Source: Microbacterium sp. SL75 (GTDB lineage Bacteria > Actinomycetota > Actinomycetes > Actinomycetales > Microbacteriaceae). From it: 64,000 nt of DNA. Positions 44,548-55,593 of this stretch are shown piece by piece (the first letter of the stretch is position 1; every line of letters starts with the position of its first letter). Position numbers and translations under genes: made by a program. The stretch is from assembly GCF_026625865.1 (NCBI RefSeq), contig NZ_CP113067.1, positions 1,054,001 through 1,118,000 on the forward strand, in the 5' to 3' direction. The notes under the pieces are model-generated. The model did not search any database. It was given only the letters and a program-made list of their open reading frames with translations, and had not been told where the DNA came from.

Positions 44548-46271
44548 GCCTCGACCCCCAGCTGCGACTCGACGATCTCGCGGTAGGTGGCGCTCGTGGC
44601 GAGCAGCTCGTCGTGCGTGCCGAGACCGGCCATGCGACCGTCTTCGAGCACCACGATGCGGTCGGCGCCCGTGATGGTCGACACGCGCTGCGCCACGACG
44701 ATCTTGGTCACCTCGGGCAGCTCTTTCCACAGCGCTTGTCGCAATCGAGCGTCGGTGCTGAGGTCGAGTGCCGAGAACGAGTCGTCGAACACCAGCACCG
44801 CGGGGCGGTGCACGATGGCTCGCGCGATCGCGAGGCGTTGGCGCTGACCGCCCGACACGTTCGTCCCACCCTGTGCGATGCGCCCCTCGAGCCGGCCCTC
44901 CATCGCCTCGACGAAGTCACGACCCTGAGCGATGTCGAGGGCATGCCAGAGCTCGGCGTCGGTGGCCTCCTCGCGTCCGAAGCGGAGGTTGGATGCGACC
45001 GTGCCACTGAAGAGGAAGGGCCGCTGCGGCACGAGCCCGATGCTCTTCCACAGCACGTCGAGATCGGCCTGTCGAACGTCGACACCGCCGACGCGCACGG
45101 CACCCGACGTGACGTCGAACAGGCGTGGGATGAGCGAGACGAGTGTCGTCTTGCCCGCACCGGTGGAGCCGACGATCGCGACGGTCTCGCCGGGTCGGGC
45201 CGTGAAGCTGATCCCCGAGACGACGGGAGACTCCGCGCCCGGGTAGGCGAAGGCGACGTCGTCGAACACGATCGCGCCGGGTTCGGGCAGTCGCTCGACG
45301 GGATTCGCCGGACGCTCGAGCGTCGAACGACTGTCGAGCACCTCGCCGATGCGCTCGGCCGAGACGGCGGCGCGCGGGATCATGACGGTCATGAAGCTCG
45401 CCATGAGCACCCCGCCGAGGATCTGCGCCACGTATTGGATGAAGGCGAACAGCGTGCCGATCTCGACGCCGCCGGCATCGACCTGGATGCCGCCGAACCA
45501 GATGACACCGACCACCGTGACGTTGAGGACGAGCATCGCCAGCGGGAAGAGCAGCACGAAGAGGGAGCCCACCTTGCGACCCACCACGAGGATGTCGGTG
45601 TTGGCCTCGCGGAAGCGCTCTTCTTCGATGCGCTCACGGACGAAGGCCCGCACGACGCGAACTCCCGTGAGCTGTTCGCGCATGACGCGGTTCACCGCGT
45701 CGAGCTTGGTCTGGTAGCTGCGGAACAGCGGCACCATGCGCGCGATGATGAGCCCGGCCGCCACGAGCAGCGCGGGCACCGCCACGGCGATCAGCCAGCT
45801 GAGACCGACGTCTTGCTGCAGGGCCATGACGATGCCGCCGATGGCGAGCAGCGGGGCGCTGACCAGCATGGTCGCGCCCATCATCGCCAGCATCTGCACC
45901 TGCTGGACGTCGTTGGTGTTGCGCGTGATGAGGGAGCCCGCGCCGAACTGCGACAGCTCGCGCTCGGAGAAGCCGCTCACGCGCTCGAACACATCGAGGC
46001 GGATGTCACGGCCCGCGGCCATCGCGGCCCGCGCGGCGAAGTAGGTGGCGATCACGGATGCCACGATCTGCCCGAGCGAGATCACGAGCATGAGCCCGCC
46101 CTGCGACCAGATGAAGCCCGTGTCACCGCGCGCGACGCCGAGGTTGATGATGTCGGCGTTCAGGCGCGGGAGATAGAGCGTCGCGATCGCGGACGCCGCC
46201 TGGAACACCAGGATGGCGACCAGCAACCAGCGATAACGCGAGAGATAGCGGATGAGAAGTTTGCCGAGCAC
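44544..46271 (-). CDS. ABC exporter half-transporter with canonical signature, degenerate Walker B
   Basis: 575 aa. Six membrane helices, Walker A GSTGAGKTTLV, signature NVSGGQRQRL intact, but Walker B reads VLVFDDSFSALD: the catalytic Glu is Asp. The pair with the downstream subunit is therefore asymmetric. GTG 46271 has GGAGGG 6 nt upstream; longer frames upstream lack the first helix start. Likely translationally coupled to the next gene. Probably exports a lipid, peptide or drug. Confidence 0.93.
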   Translation of the reverse strand: MLGKLLIRYLSRYRWLLVAILVFQAASAIATLYLPRLNADIINLGVARGDTGFIWSQGGLMLVISLGQIVASVIATYFAARAAMAAGRDIRLDVFERVSGFSERELSQFGAGSLITRNTNDVQQVQMLAMMGATMLVSAPLLAIGGIVMALQQDVGLSWLIAVAVPALLVAAGLIIARMVPLFRSYQTKLDAVNRVMREQLTGVRVVRAFVRERIEEERFREANTDILVVGRKVGSLFVLLFPLAMLVLNVTVVGVIWFGGIQVDAGGVEIGTLFAFIQYVAQILGGVLMASFMTVMIPRAAVSAERIGEVLDSRSTLERPANPVERLPEPGAIVFDDVAFAYPGAESPVVSGISFTARPGETVAIVGSTGAGKTTLVSLIPRLFDVTSGAVRVGGVDVRQADLDVLWKSIGLVPQRPFLFSGTVASNLRFGREEATDAELWHALDIAQGRDFVEAMEGRLEGRIAQGGTNVSGGQRQRLAIARAIVHRPAVLVFDDSFSALDLSTDARLRQALWKELPEVTKIVVAQRVSTITGADRIVVLEDGRMAGLGTHDELLATSATYREIVESQLGVEA

Positions 46272-46431
46272 GAAGCCCTCCGAAGAGATCGACGCGGTCG
46301 CGATGACCGCTGGGCCCAGACTGGCACCGACCTCCGACAACGGCCACCCGCTCCGGTATGGGGGCGTTCTCCCGCCGCGAACGCCGGGAGTCGGCATCCC
46401 GCTCCCCGGCGCCGGATCGTAGGCTGATCGC

Positions 46432-47025
46432 ATGTCCCGACTGCAGGCCGACGCCCCCGCCGACCTCTGGGTGCCCGTGACGGGTTCGCTCGGCTTCCGC
46501 GGCCGCCGCCACCGGAAGGCCGCGATCGGCATGCTGCTGAGCCAGGCCAATCAGGCCGCCGGCGCCGCTCCGAAGCCGGGCGGCGGTGCGTTCGCCTGGA
46601 TCCTGAGCCAGGCGGCGCCCCTTCTCATGCGCCGCGCGGCCGGGCGCGTGCTCGTCTGGGTCTGGAAGAGCGACCCCGAGCTGCTCGTCGTGATGGCGCA
46701 GCTGCAAGAGGCCACGCCCCAGCTGCGAACGGCGCGCGCGATGATGCCGATGGAGTACGACGACACCGAGTCGTTCCGAAACCCCCATCTCGGTGTGGGC
46801 GAGAAGCTCGCGATGCCGCTCCCGAGCGATCCGAAGACGCCACCGTTCGCCACCTACACGTGGGACACGGGTTCGCACTTCGTCACCGTGACGGCCGTGT
46901 GCTCGGATCGCGAGCGTTTCGGCACGGTCATCGCGTCGGTCGACGAGGTGGCGCGCACGATCCGGGTGGTCGACGACATGAAGCTCGGCGAGTCGCCCAC
47001 GGTCCTGCGACTCGACCCGGCCTGA
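46432..47025 (+). CDS. hypothetical protein (197 aa)
   Basis: 197 aa. No signal peptide; one moderately hydrophobic stretch near 56-78 (AWILSQAAPLLMRRAAGRVLVWVW) that is probably amphipathic. The C-terminal part (TYTWDTGSHFVTVTAVCSDR) looks like beta structure. I do not recognise a family. ATG 46432 is exactly 7 nt after TAGGCT (46420-46425), predicting a leaderless mRNA. It is divergent from the ABC operon and convergent with hspR. Confidence 0.65.
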   Translation: MSRLQADAPADLWVPVTGSLGFRGRRHRKAAIGMLLSQANQAAGAAPKPGGGAFAWILSQAAPLLMRRAAGRVLVWVWKSDPELLVVMAQLQEATPQLRTARAMMPMEYDDTESFRNPHLGVGEKLAMPLPSDPKTPPFATYTWDTGSHFVTVTAVCSDRERFGTVIASVDEVARTIRVVDDMKLGESPTVLRLDPA

Positions 47026-47184
47026 CCCGGGGAACCGTCCGGAGAACGGGCGTCGAGTTCGACACGGGGAGATCTCGGCGGAACCGCCCTGTTACCGAGG
47101 CGCACCCCTGTGTCGTCGTACCGACGGAGCAAGACGGGTGTTATCGGCCGACAGCTCGGGAGAGACCGAGAAGAAGACGGCGCG

Positions 47185-47622
47185 TCAGTCGCCGTGCATG
47201 TCGCGCGGCCGCCACAGCACGATGTCGGTGGCGCGGCGCACGCGGGCTCCGTGGCGGAGGGTCACGACCGATCCGGTCGCCCCGGCCGCGAAGACACGGG
47301 CCCCGGGGCGGGACTGCCGCTCGATCGTGAGCTGACGTTCGAGGTCGTTCACACGGCGGGCGAGCTCGTGCACCCGCTCCTCGAGGGCGAGCAGGCGGGC
47401 GATGGCCGGCAGGCTCATGCCCTCGCCCGACAGGCGTGCGACTTCGCGCAACTGCTGCACGTGGCGGCTCGAGTACCGCCGTGACCCACCCTGTGTGCGC
47501 GCGGGCACGACGAGACCGAGCCGGTCGTACTGCCGCAGGGTCTGCGGGTGCATGTTCGACAGCTCGGCGGCCGCGGCGATGGCGAAGATCGGAGCGTCTT
47601 CGTCGATCTCTCTCTCGGACAC
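47185..47622 (-). CDS. hspR: heat-shock repressor HspR (MerR family)
   Basis: 145 aa. MerR-type helix-turn-helix near the N-terminus (IAAAAELSNMHPQTLRQYDR, then LGLVVPARTQGGSRRYS), and a coiled-coil dimerisation helix (LLALEERVHELARRVNDLER). Last gene of the dnaK operon. GTG 47622 has GAGGTGA upstream. Together with DnaK as co-repressor it binds HAIR sites, here at 51274-51294 (dnaK) and 37394-37414 (clpB), as established in Streptomyces and Mycobacterium. Confidence 0.95.
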   Translation of the reverse strand: MSEREIDEDAPIFAIAAAAELSNMHPQTLRQYDRLGLVVPARTQGGSRRYSSRHVQQLREVARLSGEGMSLPAIARLLALEERVHELARRVNDLERQLTIERQSRPGARVFAAGATGSVVTLRHGARVRRATDIVLWRPRDMHGD

Positions 47623-47713
47623 GTCTTCACCTCATTCGTCGTGCCGGGTGCGGTGCCGGGTTCTCGGCATCCTGTCGTATCGGATGCCGAGAACCTCGGC
47701 GACGCGCGCGATG

Positions 47714-48694
47714 TTATCGCGCCTTGGCCATCAGGTCGGCGCGGGGGTTCTCTTTGGGCTCGAGCTCGTGGAACCGCTCGAGGGCTTCGCGAGCGGCGTC
47801 GTCGAGATGAGTGGGAACCGCGACCTGGACCTCGGCGAGCAGGTCGCCGGAGCCCTTCGCGGTCTCGATCCCGCGTCCCTTGACGCGCAGCACGCGGCCG
47901 GACGGCGTTCCGGGGGCGACGCGCAGGCGGACGGGGTCGCCCCCCAGCGTCGGCACCTCGATGGTCGCGCCCAGCGCCGCCTCGGTGAAGGTGACCGGCA
48001 CGGTGAGGCGGAGATTGAGTCCGTCCCTCGTGAACACCGGGTGCGGACGCACCGCGACGGTCACGACGATGTCGCCGCTCTCGCCGCCGTCGGGCGACTT
48101 GCGCCCTCGCCCGCGCAGACGGATCTTCTGCCCGTCCGAGACGCCGGCGGGGATCTTCACTTTGAACGGCACGTTGTCTTCGCCCGCGAGGGTGATGGTC
48201 TCGCCCTTGGCCGCGGTGACGAAGTCGAGCGTCGTCCGCGCGGTGACGTCGGCGCCCTTCTGCGGGCCGCCGAAGCCGCGGAACCCTCCGGTCGTCTGGC
48301 CGAACCGGCCGGAGCCGAAGCCGCCGCCCTGCTGGTCGAACATCGTGAAGAAGTCGTCGAAGCCGCCGGATGGCGCCTGACGCCCCTGGCCGAAGCGGCT
48401 GAAGACGTCGTCGAAGCCGCCCCCGCCCCCGGCCCCCGGAGCCGAGAAGCGCGCCCCCGAGCCCATGGCCCGGATCTGGTCGTACTCCTCGCGCTGCTCG
48501 GGGTCGTTGAGCACCGAGTAGGCCTCGCTGATCTCTTTGAACTTCGCCTCGGCCTTCGCGTCTCCCGGGTTCGAGTCGGGGTGGTACTGGCGCGCGAGCT
48601 TGCGGTACGTCTTCTTCAGATCGGCAGCGCTGACGCTCTTGTCGACACCGAGGACCTTGTAGAAGTCCTTGTCGAACCAGTCCTGACTCGCCAT
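47714..48694 (-). CDS. dnaJ: DnaJ-type co-chaperone without zinc fingers
   Basis: 326 aa. J domain with the HPD tripeptide (RQYHPDSNPGDAKAE), a Gly/Phe-rich region (FGGPQKGAD, GFDDFFTMFD), and C-terminal domains (PVFTRDGLNLRLTVPVTFTE). The Cys-rich zinc module of canonical DnaJ is missing, as in CbpA-type and some actinobacterial dnaJ1 proteins. ATG 48694 has AGGAGGA upstream. 11 nt after grpE. Confidence 0.93.
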   Translation of the reverse strand: MASQDWFDKDFYKVLGVDKSVSAADLKKTYRKLARQYHPDSNPGDAKAEAKFKEISEAYSVLNDPEQREEYDQIRAMGSGARFSAPGAGGGGGFDDVFSRFGQGRQAPSGGFDDFFTMFDQQGGGFGSGRFGQTTGGFRGFGGPQKGADVTARTTLDFVTAAKGETITLAGEDNVPFKVKIPAGVSDGQKIRLRGRGRKSPDGGESGDIVVTVAVRPHPVFTRDGLNLRLTVPVTFTEAALGATIEVPTLGGDPVRLRVAPGTPSGRVLRVKGRGIETAKGSGDLLAEVQVAVPTHLDDAAREALERFHELEPKENPRADLMAKAR

Positions 48695-48705
48695 TCGTCC
48701 TCCTC

Positions 48706-49320
48706 CTAGGCCGGCACGGCGACGACGACCTTCGCCGGTCGCAGTTCGACCGAACCGAGGCGGTAGCCGACCTCGACGACCTCGAGGATCGTCGTCTCGG
48801 TCACGCCCGGAGTCGGGGCCTGGAAGATCGCCTCGTGCTGCTGCGGGTCGAACACGTCGCCGACGGCGCCGTACGAGACCACGCCGAGGCGCTCGGCCAC
48901 GGCCCGCACCTTGTCACCGATGGCCGCGAGCGGGGTGCCCTCGACCAGATCGCCGTGCTTGGCGGCGCGGTCGAGGTCGTCCATGACGGGTAGCAGGCCC
49001 TTCACGGCCTCACCCTTGGCGCGCTCGATCTCGCGCTCGCGCTGCTCCTCGGTGCGCCGACGGTAGTTGGCGTACTCGGCCTGCAGGCGCTTGAGGTCGA
49101 TCAGCAGCGAGGCCTCCTTGTCGGAGGAAGCCCCCTCTGCGGCGGCCTCGGGCGTCTGCTCGGCCCCGAGGATGTCGTCGATGGTCAGGCCCTCGGCATC
49201 CGGTTCCTGCGTCTCGGACTGCTCGCCCGACGGCGCGGGGCCGGAGGTGTTCTCCTCCGGCCCCGTCTCGTCAGGACCGGCGCCCGAGCCCGTGGGCTGT
49301 TCGTCGTCCTTGTGTGCCAT
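48706..49320 (-). CDS. grpE: nucleotide exchange factor GrpE
   Basis: 204 aa. An acidic disordered N-terminus of ~70 residues, the long dimerisation helix (LKRLQAEYANYRRRTEEQRE), then VMDDLDRAAKHGD and the beta domain (FDPQQHEAIFQAPTPGVTET). Opens the DnaK nucleotide site to release ADP. Lies 10 nt after dnaK. Confidence 0.95.
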   Translation of the reverse strand: MAHKDDEQPTGSGAGPDETGPEENTSGPAPSGEQSETQEPDAEGLTIDDILGAEQTPEAAAEGASSDKEASLLIDLKRLQAEYANYRRRTEEQREREIERAKGEAVKGLLPVMDDLDRAAKHGDLVEGTPLAAIGDKVRAVAERLGVVSYGAVGDVFDPQQHEAIFQAPTPGVTETTILEVVEVGYRLGSVELRPAKVVVAVPA

Positions 49321-49330
49321 GTTCTATCGC

Positions 49331-51294
<1,964 letters not shown>

Positions 51295-51326
51295 GCTAAC
51301 GCACGCCCTTCGGGTCGTCAAGGAGA

Positions 51327-51347
51327 GTTGATATGAATCGGCTCAAC
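51327..51347 (-). promoter_or_regulatory. possible second, degenerate HAIR site
   Basis: GTTGA (51327-51331) and TCAAC (51343-51347) are inverted with the same 11-nt TTGA-to-TCAA spacing as the main HAIR site. Its centre is 53 bp further upstream, about five turns, so a looped or cooperative HspR complex is possible. Confidence 0.4.
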
Positions 51348-51523
51348 TTCCGGATGCCGTACCGCCCGGCGCGCTGTGCGCTCCGCGTTCCGCGGCCGCG
51401 GGGCACCGGCATCCCGAGCGCCCATGTCCCGATGCGTGCAGGCCGTGTGCCGAAACGGCGGCGCGGACGGCGCTCAAGTGGGGGGCGCGCACGTCGCGCG
51501 GGCCGCTGGCCCGGTGCACGCAC

Positions 51524-51557
51524 GACGCCCCCGCCACCGGAAGGCAGCGGGGGCGTC
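51524..51557 (-). terminator. terminator of DEAD-box helicase gene
   Basis: GACGCCCCCGC (51524-51534) and GCGGGGGCGTC (51547-51557), a perfect 11-bp stem with a 12-nt loop, 16 nt after the stop at 51574 on the minus strand. The stretch 51295-51573 between dnaK and this gene holds the second HAIR-like site and this terminator; no gene. Confidence 0.75.
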
Positions 51558-51573
51558 GAACGGATGCCGGGGC

Positions 51574-53328
51574 TCAGTCGCGATCGCGGTCGCGGCGCTG
51601 GGGACGGTCGCTGCGCTTGGCGGAGCGACCACCCTGGTCGAGGCGCAGGTCGATCAGCTGACCCGAGATCCGAGTGTCGGCGAGGCGGCCGATCGTGTCG
51701 CTCGACAGGTCGGCGGGGAGCTCGACAAGTGAGAAGTCCTGGCGGATCTGGATCGCGCCGAAGTCGCCCCGGCGCAGACCCCCCTCGTTCGCGAGGGCGC
51801 CGACGATCTGACGCGGCTCGACGCGCTGGCGACGACCGACCGCGATGCGGTAGGTCGCGAAGCGGCCCGAGGTGTCGCGGCGCGGGCCGCCGTCGCGCGA
51901 ACCGCCGTCACGCGAACCGCCCTCGCGCGCGGGCCGATCGTTGTCGAAACGCTGCTGACGGAAGGCTTCGGCCTCGAGCAGCAGCGGGGTGTCGCCCTGG
52001 GCGACCACGGCGAGAGCTGCGGCCACGTCAGCCTCGGGCACGTCGTGGTGAGCGACGTAGTGGGCCACGACGTCGCGGAACGTCGCGATGGCCGCGGTGT
52101 CCTCGAGGGCGGTGGTGATCGCGTCGTCGAAACGGGTCAGGCGCGTGGCGTTGACGTCGTCGACGCTCGGCAGCGACATCTCGGTCAGCGGCTGGCGCGT
52201 GGCCTTCTCGATCGCGGTGAGCATGCGGCGCTCGCGCGGGGTGACGAAGCTGATCGCGTCACCGGTGCGACCCGCGCGACCGGTGCGGCCGATGCGGTGC
52301 ACGTACGACTCGGTGTCGATCGGCAGGTCGTAGTTGACGACGTGGCTGATGCGGTCGACGTCGAGGCCGCGGGCGGCGACGTCGGTGGCGACGAGGATGT
52401 CGAGCTTGCCCGACTTCAGCTGGTTGACCGTGCGCTCGCGCTGCACCTGGGCGACGTCGCCGTTGATGGCGGCGGCGGTGTAGCCGCGGGCGCGCAGCTT
52501 CTCGGCGACCGTCTCGGTCTCGTTCTTCGTGCGGGTGAAGACGATCATGCCCTCGAAGTTCTCGACCTCGAGGATGCGCGTGAGGGCGTCGATCTTCTGC
52601 TGGTACGACACGATCAGGTAACGCTGCGTGATGTTCGTCGAGGTCGCGGTCTTGGTCTTGACCGTGATCTCTTCGGGATCGTTGAGGTACTGCGCCGAGA
52701 TGCGGCGGATCTGCGCCGGCATGGTCGCCGAGAACAGCGCGACCTGCTTGGTCGAGGGCGTGTCGGCGAGGATCGTCTCGACGTCTTCGGCGAAGCCCAT
52801 CTTGAGCATCTCGTCGGCCTCGTCGAGCACGAGGTACTTCAGCTCGCTCAGGTCGAGGGTGCCCTTGTCGAGGTGGTCCATGATGCGACCAGGGGTGCCC
52901 ACGACGATGTCGACGCCGCGGCGCAGGGCCGACAGCTGCTGGCCGTAGCCCTGACCGCCGTACACGGGGAGCACCGAGACGCCCTTGATGTGGGCGGCGT
53001 ACTTCTCGAACGCCTCGCACACCTGCAGGGCCAGCTCACGGGTGGGAGCGAGCACGAGAGCCTGCGGGTTCTTGTGGCCGGTCTCCATCTGCGACAGCAC
53101 CGGCAGCGCGAAGGCAGCGGTCTTGCCCGTTCCGGTCTGGGCGAGGCCGACGACGTCGCGCCCCTGCAGCAGGACCGGGATCGTGGCCGCCTGGATCGCG
53201 GAGGGGGTCTCGTACCCGACGTCCTTCAGGGCCTTGAGCACAGCGGCATCCAGTCCCAGATCGGCGAAGGTGAGCTTTTCGGGGGTGGTCTCTGCCTCAG
53301 CGGAGTCGACGGGGGTTTCGGATGCCAT
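51574..53328 (-). CDS. DEAD-box RNA helicase (DeaD/CsdA-like)
   Basis: 584 aa. All core motifs are present: Q-motif, AQTGTGKTAA (I), PTRELALQV (Ia), TPGR (Ib), VLDEADEML (II), SATMP (III), ATDVAARGLD and HRIGRTGRAGR. The C-terminal third has a DbpA-type RNA-binding domain (AGVGRRQRVEPRQIVGALAN-like, seen as VGRRQRVEPRQIVGALANEG) and a basic tail ending RRDRDRD; an SRDGG repeat lies before it. Acts in RNA remodelling and ribosome assembly at low temperature. ATG 53328 is 7 nt after TACCGT, predicting a leaderless mRNA. Confidence 0.93.
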   Translation of the reverse strand: MASETPVDSAEAETTPEKLTFADLGLDAAVLKALKDVGYETPSAIQAATIPVLLQGRDVVGLAQTGTGKTAAFALPVLSQMETGHKNPQALVLAPTRELALQVCEAFEKYAAHIKGVSVLPVYGGQGYGQQLSALRRGVDIVVGTPGRIMDHLDKGTLDLSELKYLVLDEADEMLKMGFAEDVETILADTPSTKQVALFSATMPAQIRRISAQYLNDPEEITVKTKTATSTNITQRYLIVSYQQKIDALTRILEVENFEGMIVFTRTKNETETVAEKLRARGYTAAAINGDVAQVQRERTVNQLKSGKLDILVATDVAARGLDVDRISHVVNYDLPIDTESYVHRIGRTGRAGRTGDAISFVTPRERRMLTAIEKATRQPLTEMSLPSVDDVNATRLTRFDDAITTALEDTAAIATFRDVVAHYVAHHDVPEADVAAALAVVAQGDTPLLLEAEAFRQQRFDNDRPAREGGSRDGGSRDGGPRRDTSGRFATYRIAVGRRQRVEPRQIVGALANEGGLRRGDFGAIQIRQDFSLVELPADLSSDTIGRLADTRISGQLIDLRLDQGGRSAKRSDRPQRRDRDRD

Positions 53329-53385
53329 GACTCCACGGTAGTCTCCTCCGCGCCCACGCGCGGGCCGGGGTCTAACCTGAACGCG

Positions 53386-53403
53386 CACGTCGACGACGAC
53401 GTG
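53386..53403. promoter_or_regulatory. palindrome in divergent helicase/permease promoter
   Basis: CACGTCG (53386-53392), ACGA, CGACGTG (53397-53403): a perfect 7-bp inverted repeat. It lies 46 bp from the helicase -10 box and 40 bp from the permease -10 box, so it could bind a shared regulator. Confidence 0.35.
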
Positions 53404-53455
53404 GCCTTATCCCGGCCTTACCGGGTGTTCACCGAAGGGCCCTACCGTGACCCCC

Positions 53456-54826
53456 ATGCCTCCCCCCGCAGCCACCCCGACCGACGTCTCCGCACGCCGT
53501 CCCGTGCTCGCCTGGGCCCTGTGGGACTGGGGCTCCGCGGCCTTCAACGCCGTGGTCACGACCTTCGTCTTCAGCACCTATCTGGCGAGCCAGCTCTTCG
53601 TGGACCCCGCGATCGTGGCCGCCGCGGACGGCAACGACAAAGACCCCGCCCTCGTGCGCGCCCTCGCCGACAACGCCACCCTCGTCGGCGTCGCCCTGAT
53701 GATCGCCGGGATCGTGGTGGCGCTCGTGGCCCCCGTCCTGGGCCAGAGATCCGACGGCACCGGCCGTCGCAAGCTCTGGCTCGGCATCAACACCGGACTC
53801 GTGGTGATCGCGATGGCGGCGATGGTGTTCGTCGAGGGCACTCCGCACTTCCTCGTGCTGGGGGCCGCTCTGATCGCGGTCGGCAACGTCTTCTTCGAGT
53901 TCGCGAGCGTCAACTACTACGCGATGCTCACGCAGGTCTCGACCCGCGAGAACATCGGCCGCGTCTCCGGCTTCGGGTGGGGCATGGGCTACGTCGGCGG
54001 CATCGTGCTGCTGATCCTGCTGCTCGTGCTGTTCATCCAGAGCTTCGGGGATCCGGATTCCGGTGGGCTCCTCGCCGTGACCAAGGACGGCGGTTGGAAC
54101 ATCCGCCTGGCGGTGGTGGCATCCGCCCTCTGGTACGCCGTCTTCGCGATTCCGGTGCTGCTGCGCGTACCCGAGATCCCGGCCCGCGAGCGGCGGGTGA
54201 AGGTCAGCTTCTTCCGCTCCTACGTTCTGCTGTGGGCCACGCTGCGATCGCTGTGGCGCGACAGCCGACAGGTCCTGGTGTTCCTCGTCGCCAGCGCGGT
54301 GTTCCGCGACGGGCTGACGGGCGTCTTCACCTTCGGGGCGATCATCGCCGCGCAGGTCTTCGGATTCAGCTCGACGCAGGTGCTGTACTTCGCCGTCGCG
54401 GCGAACGTCGTCGCCGGTATCAGCACCTTCGCGGCCGGACGCCTGGACGACCGGTTCGGACCCAAGCGCGTCATCATGGCCTCGCTCATCGGACTCATCG
54501 TGCTCGGCAGCGCGGTGCTGTTCATCGGCACCTCGCAGACCGCGTTCTGGATCGTGGGCCTCGGCCTGTGCGCCTTCGTCGGTCCGGTGCAGTCGGCGAG
54601 CAGGTCGTTCCTCGCGCGCGTCGCCCCCGAGGGGCGCGAGGGCGAGATCTTCGGCCTCTACGCCACGACCGGTCGCGCCGTGTCGTTCCTCGCCCCGGGC
54701 CTGTTCGCGCTGTTCGTCGGACTGACGGGCGACACGCGCCTCGGCATCCTGGGCATCGTGCTGATCCTCGGCGCGGGGCTGCTGCTGCTGATCCCGGTGA
54801 AGGCGAAGCCCGCCGTCATCTCCTGA
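53456..54826 (+). CDS. MFS transporter, UMF1 (Atg22-like) family
   Basis: 456 aa with about 12 helices. The start VLAWALWDWGSAAFNAVVTT is the hallmark of the UMF1/vacuole effluxer-like family; the A loop is DRFGPKRVIMA. Fungal Atg22 exports amino acids from the vacuole; bacterial members have no confirmed substrate. ATG 53456 is 8 nt after TACCGT (53443-53448); the GTG at 53447 in frame is less likely. Confidence 0.88.
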   Translation: MPPPAATPTDVSARRPVLAWALWDWGSAAFNAVVTTFVFSTYLASQLFVDPAIVAAADGNDKDPALVRALADNATLVGVALMIAGIVVALVAPVLGQRSDGTGRRKLWLGINTGLVVIAMAAMVFVEGTPHFLVLGAALIAVGNVFFEFASVNYYAMLTQVSTRENIGRVSGFGWGMGYVGGIVLLILLLVLFIQSFGDPDSGGLLAVTKDGGWNIRLAVVASALWYAVFAIPVLLRVPEIPARERRVKVSFFRSYVLLWATLRSLWRDSRQVLVFLVASAVFRDGLTGVFTFGAIIAAQVFGFSSTQVLYFAVAANVVAGISTFAAGRLDDRFGPKRVIMASLIGLIVLGSAVLFIGTSQTAFWIVGLGLCAFVGPVQSASRSFLARVAPEGREGEIFGLYATTGRAVSFLAPGLFALFVGLTGDTRLGILGIVLILGAGLLLLIPVKAKPAVIS

Positions 54827-54963
54827 TCCCGCGCCGGCCGAGGTCCGGGGCGCCGGTCGTGCCACATGCTTCGCGCGAGCCCGGCGACCCCGACCGTGCG
54901 ACCCGTGCGGAGCGCGTGACTGCGTGGCAAAGCGCCGGATGCCGCGAGCTACGCCCCGCGGCC

Positions 54964-55485
54964 TCAGTCGCGGGGCCAGGAATCGGCGAACTTCGCCAAG
55001 AGTCGGGCGAACTCCACCCGCTCGGGGTCGCTGAAGGACTCGAGTGCCGAGCGCACGGCATCCCGCCTTCGTCCCCGGAAACCCGACACGAGCCTCTCGC
55101 CCTCGGGAGTGAGGCGCACGCGCGTGCGACGAGCGTCGTCGGGGTCGGGCTCGCGCGCGACCAGCCCCATCTGCGCGGCCTGTTGCACGAGGCGCGAGGC
55201 GCGCGGCTGGTCGACGCCGACGGCCTCGCCGATCTCGCTGACCGAGAGCGAACCGGATGCCGCGACCAGGGCGTCGAGCATGCGCAGGCGCGCCGGCCCG
55301 CCGAAGCGTCCGTGCGAGGGATCGGCGGCCCACGGCGGAGCGCCGCGGCCCCAGGGCCCGCCGTGCCCGCCACCGTGGTCGCCGTGCGGGTGGTGGTGCG
55401 CCTCGGCCGGGAACGGCGGCCTCGGGCGTCGTCCGCGCAGGCGCCCGAGGGCGGCGGCGATCTCGTCGGCGGGGTCGGTGGCCAT
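54964..55485 (-). CDS. MarR-family regulator with His-rich N-terminus
   Basis: 173 aa. Winged helix residues about 62-140 (VSEIGEAVGVDQPRASRLVQ, then the wing DPDDARRTRVRLTPEGE). Residues 30-41 are HHHPHGDHGGGH, unusual for MarR proteins and suggesting metal binding. ATG 55485 is 8 nt after TAAAAT (complement of 55493-55498). Divergent from another winged-helix protein across a promoter region with overlapping TGTCA/TGACA palindromes. Confidence 0.82.
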   Translation of the reverse strand: MATDPADEIAAALGRLRGRRPRPPFPAEAHHHPHGDHGGGHGGPWGRGAPPWAADPSHGRFGGPARLRMLDALVAASGSLSVSEIGEAVGVDQPRASRLVQQAAQMGLVAREPDPDDARRTRVRLTPEGERLVSGFRGRRRDAVRSALESFSDPERVEFARLLAKFADSWPRD

Positions 55486-55522
55486 GCGGAAATTTTACAT
55501 GTCTCTTGACAAGCATCGGGAA

Positions 55523-55559
55523 TGCATGTCACAGTACATTCGTTGTCACATGACATGCA
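55523..55559. promoter_or_regulatory. MarR operator candidates in divergent promoter
   Basis: TGCATGTCA (55523-55531) and TGACATGCA (55551-55559) are perfect inverted arms 19 bp apart. A shorter palindrome TGTCACATGACA (55544-55555) shares the right half. TTGACA (55506-55511) lies just upstream for the rightward gene. CATGTC words are repeated through the whole 108-bp gap. Confidence 0.6.
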
Positions 55560-55593
55560 ATGGCGGATCGACCGCCAACGAAAGGACTCCCCC

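Noticed and set aside
52045..55509. 1154-codon open frame on the plus strand
   Set aside because: It is the antisense of the DEAD-box gene followed by out-of-frame permease sequence; high GC creates long stop-free frames opposite real genes.
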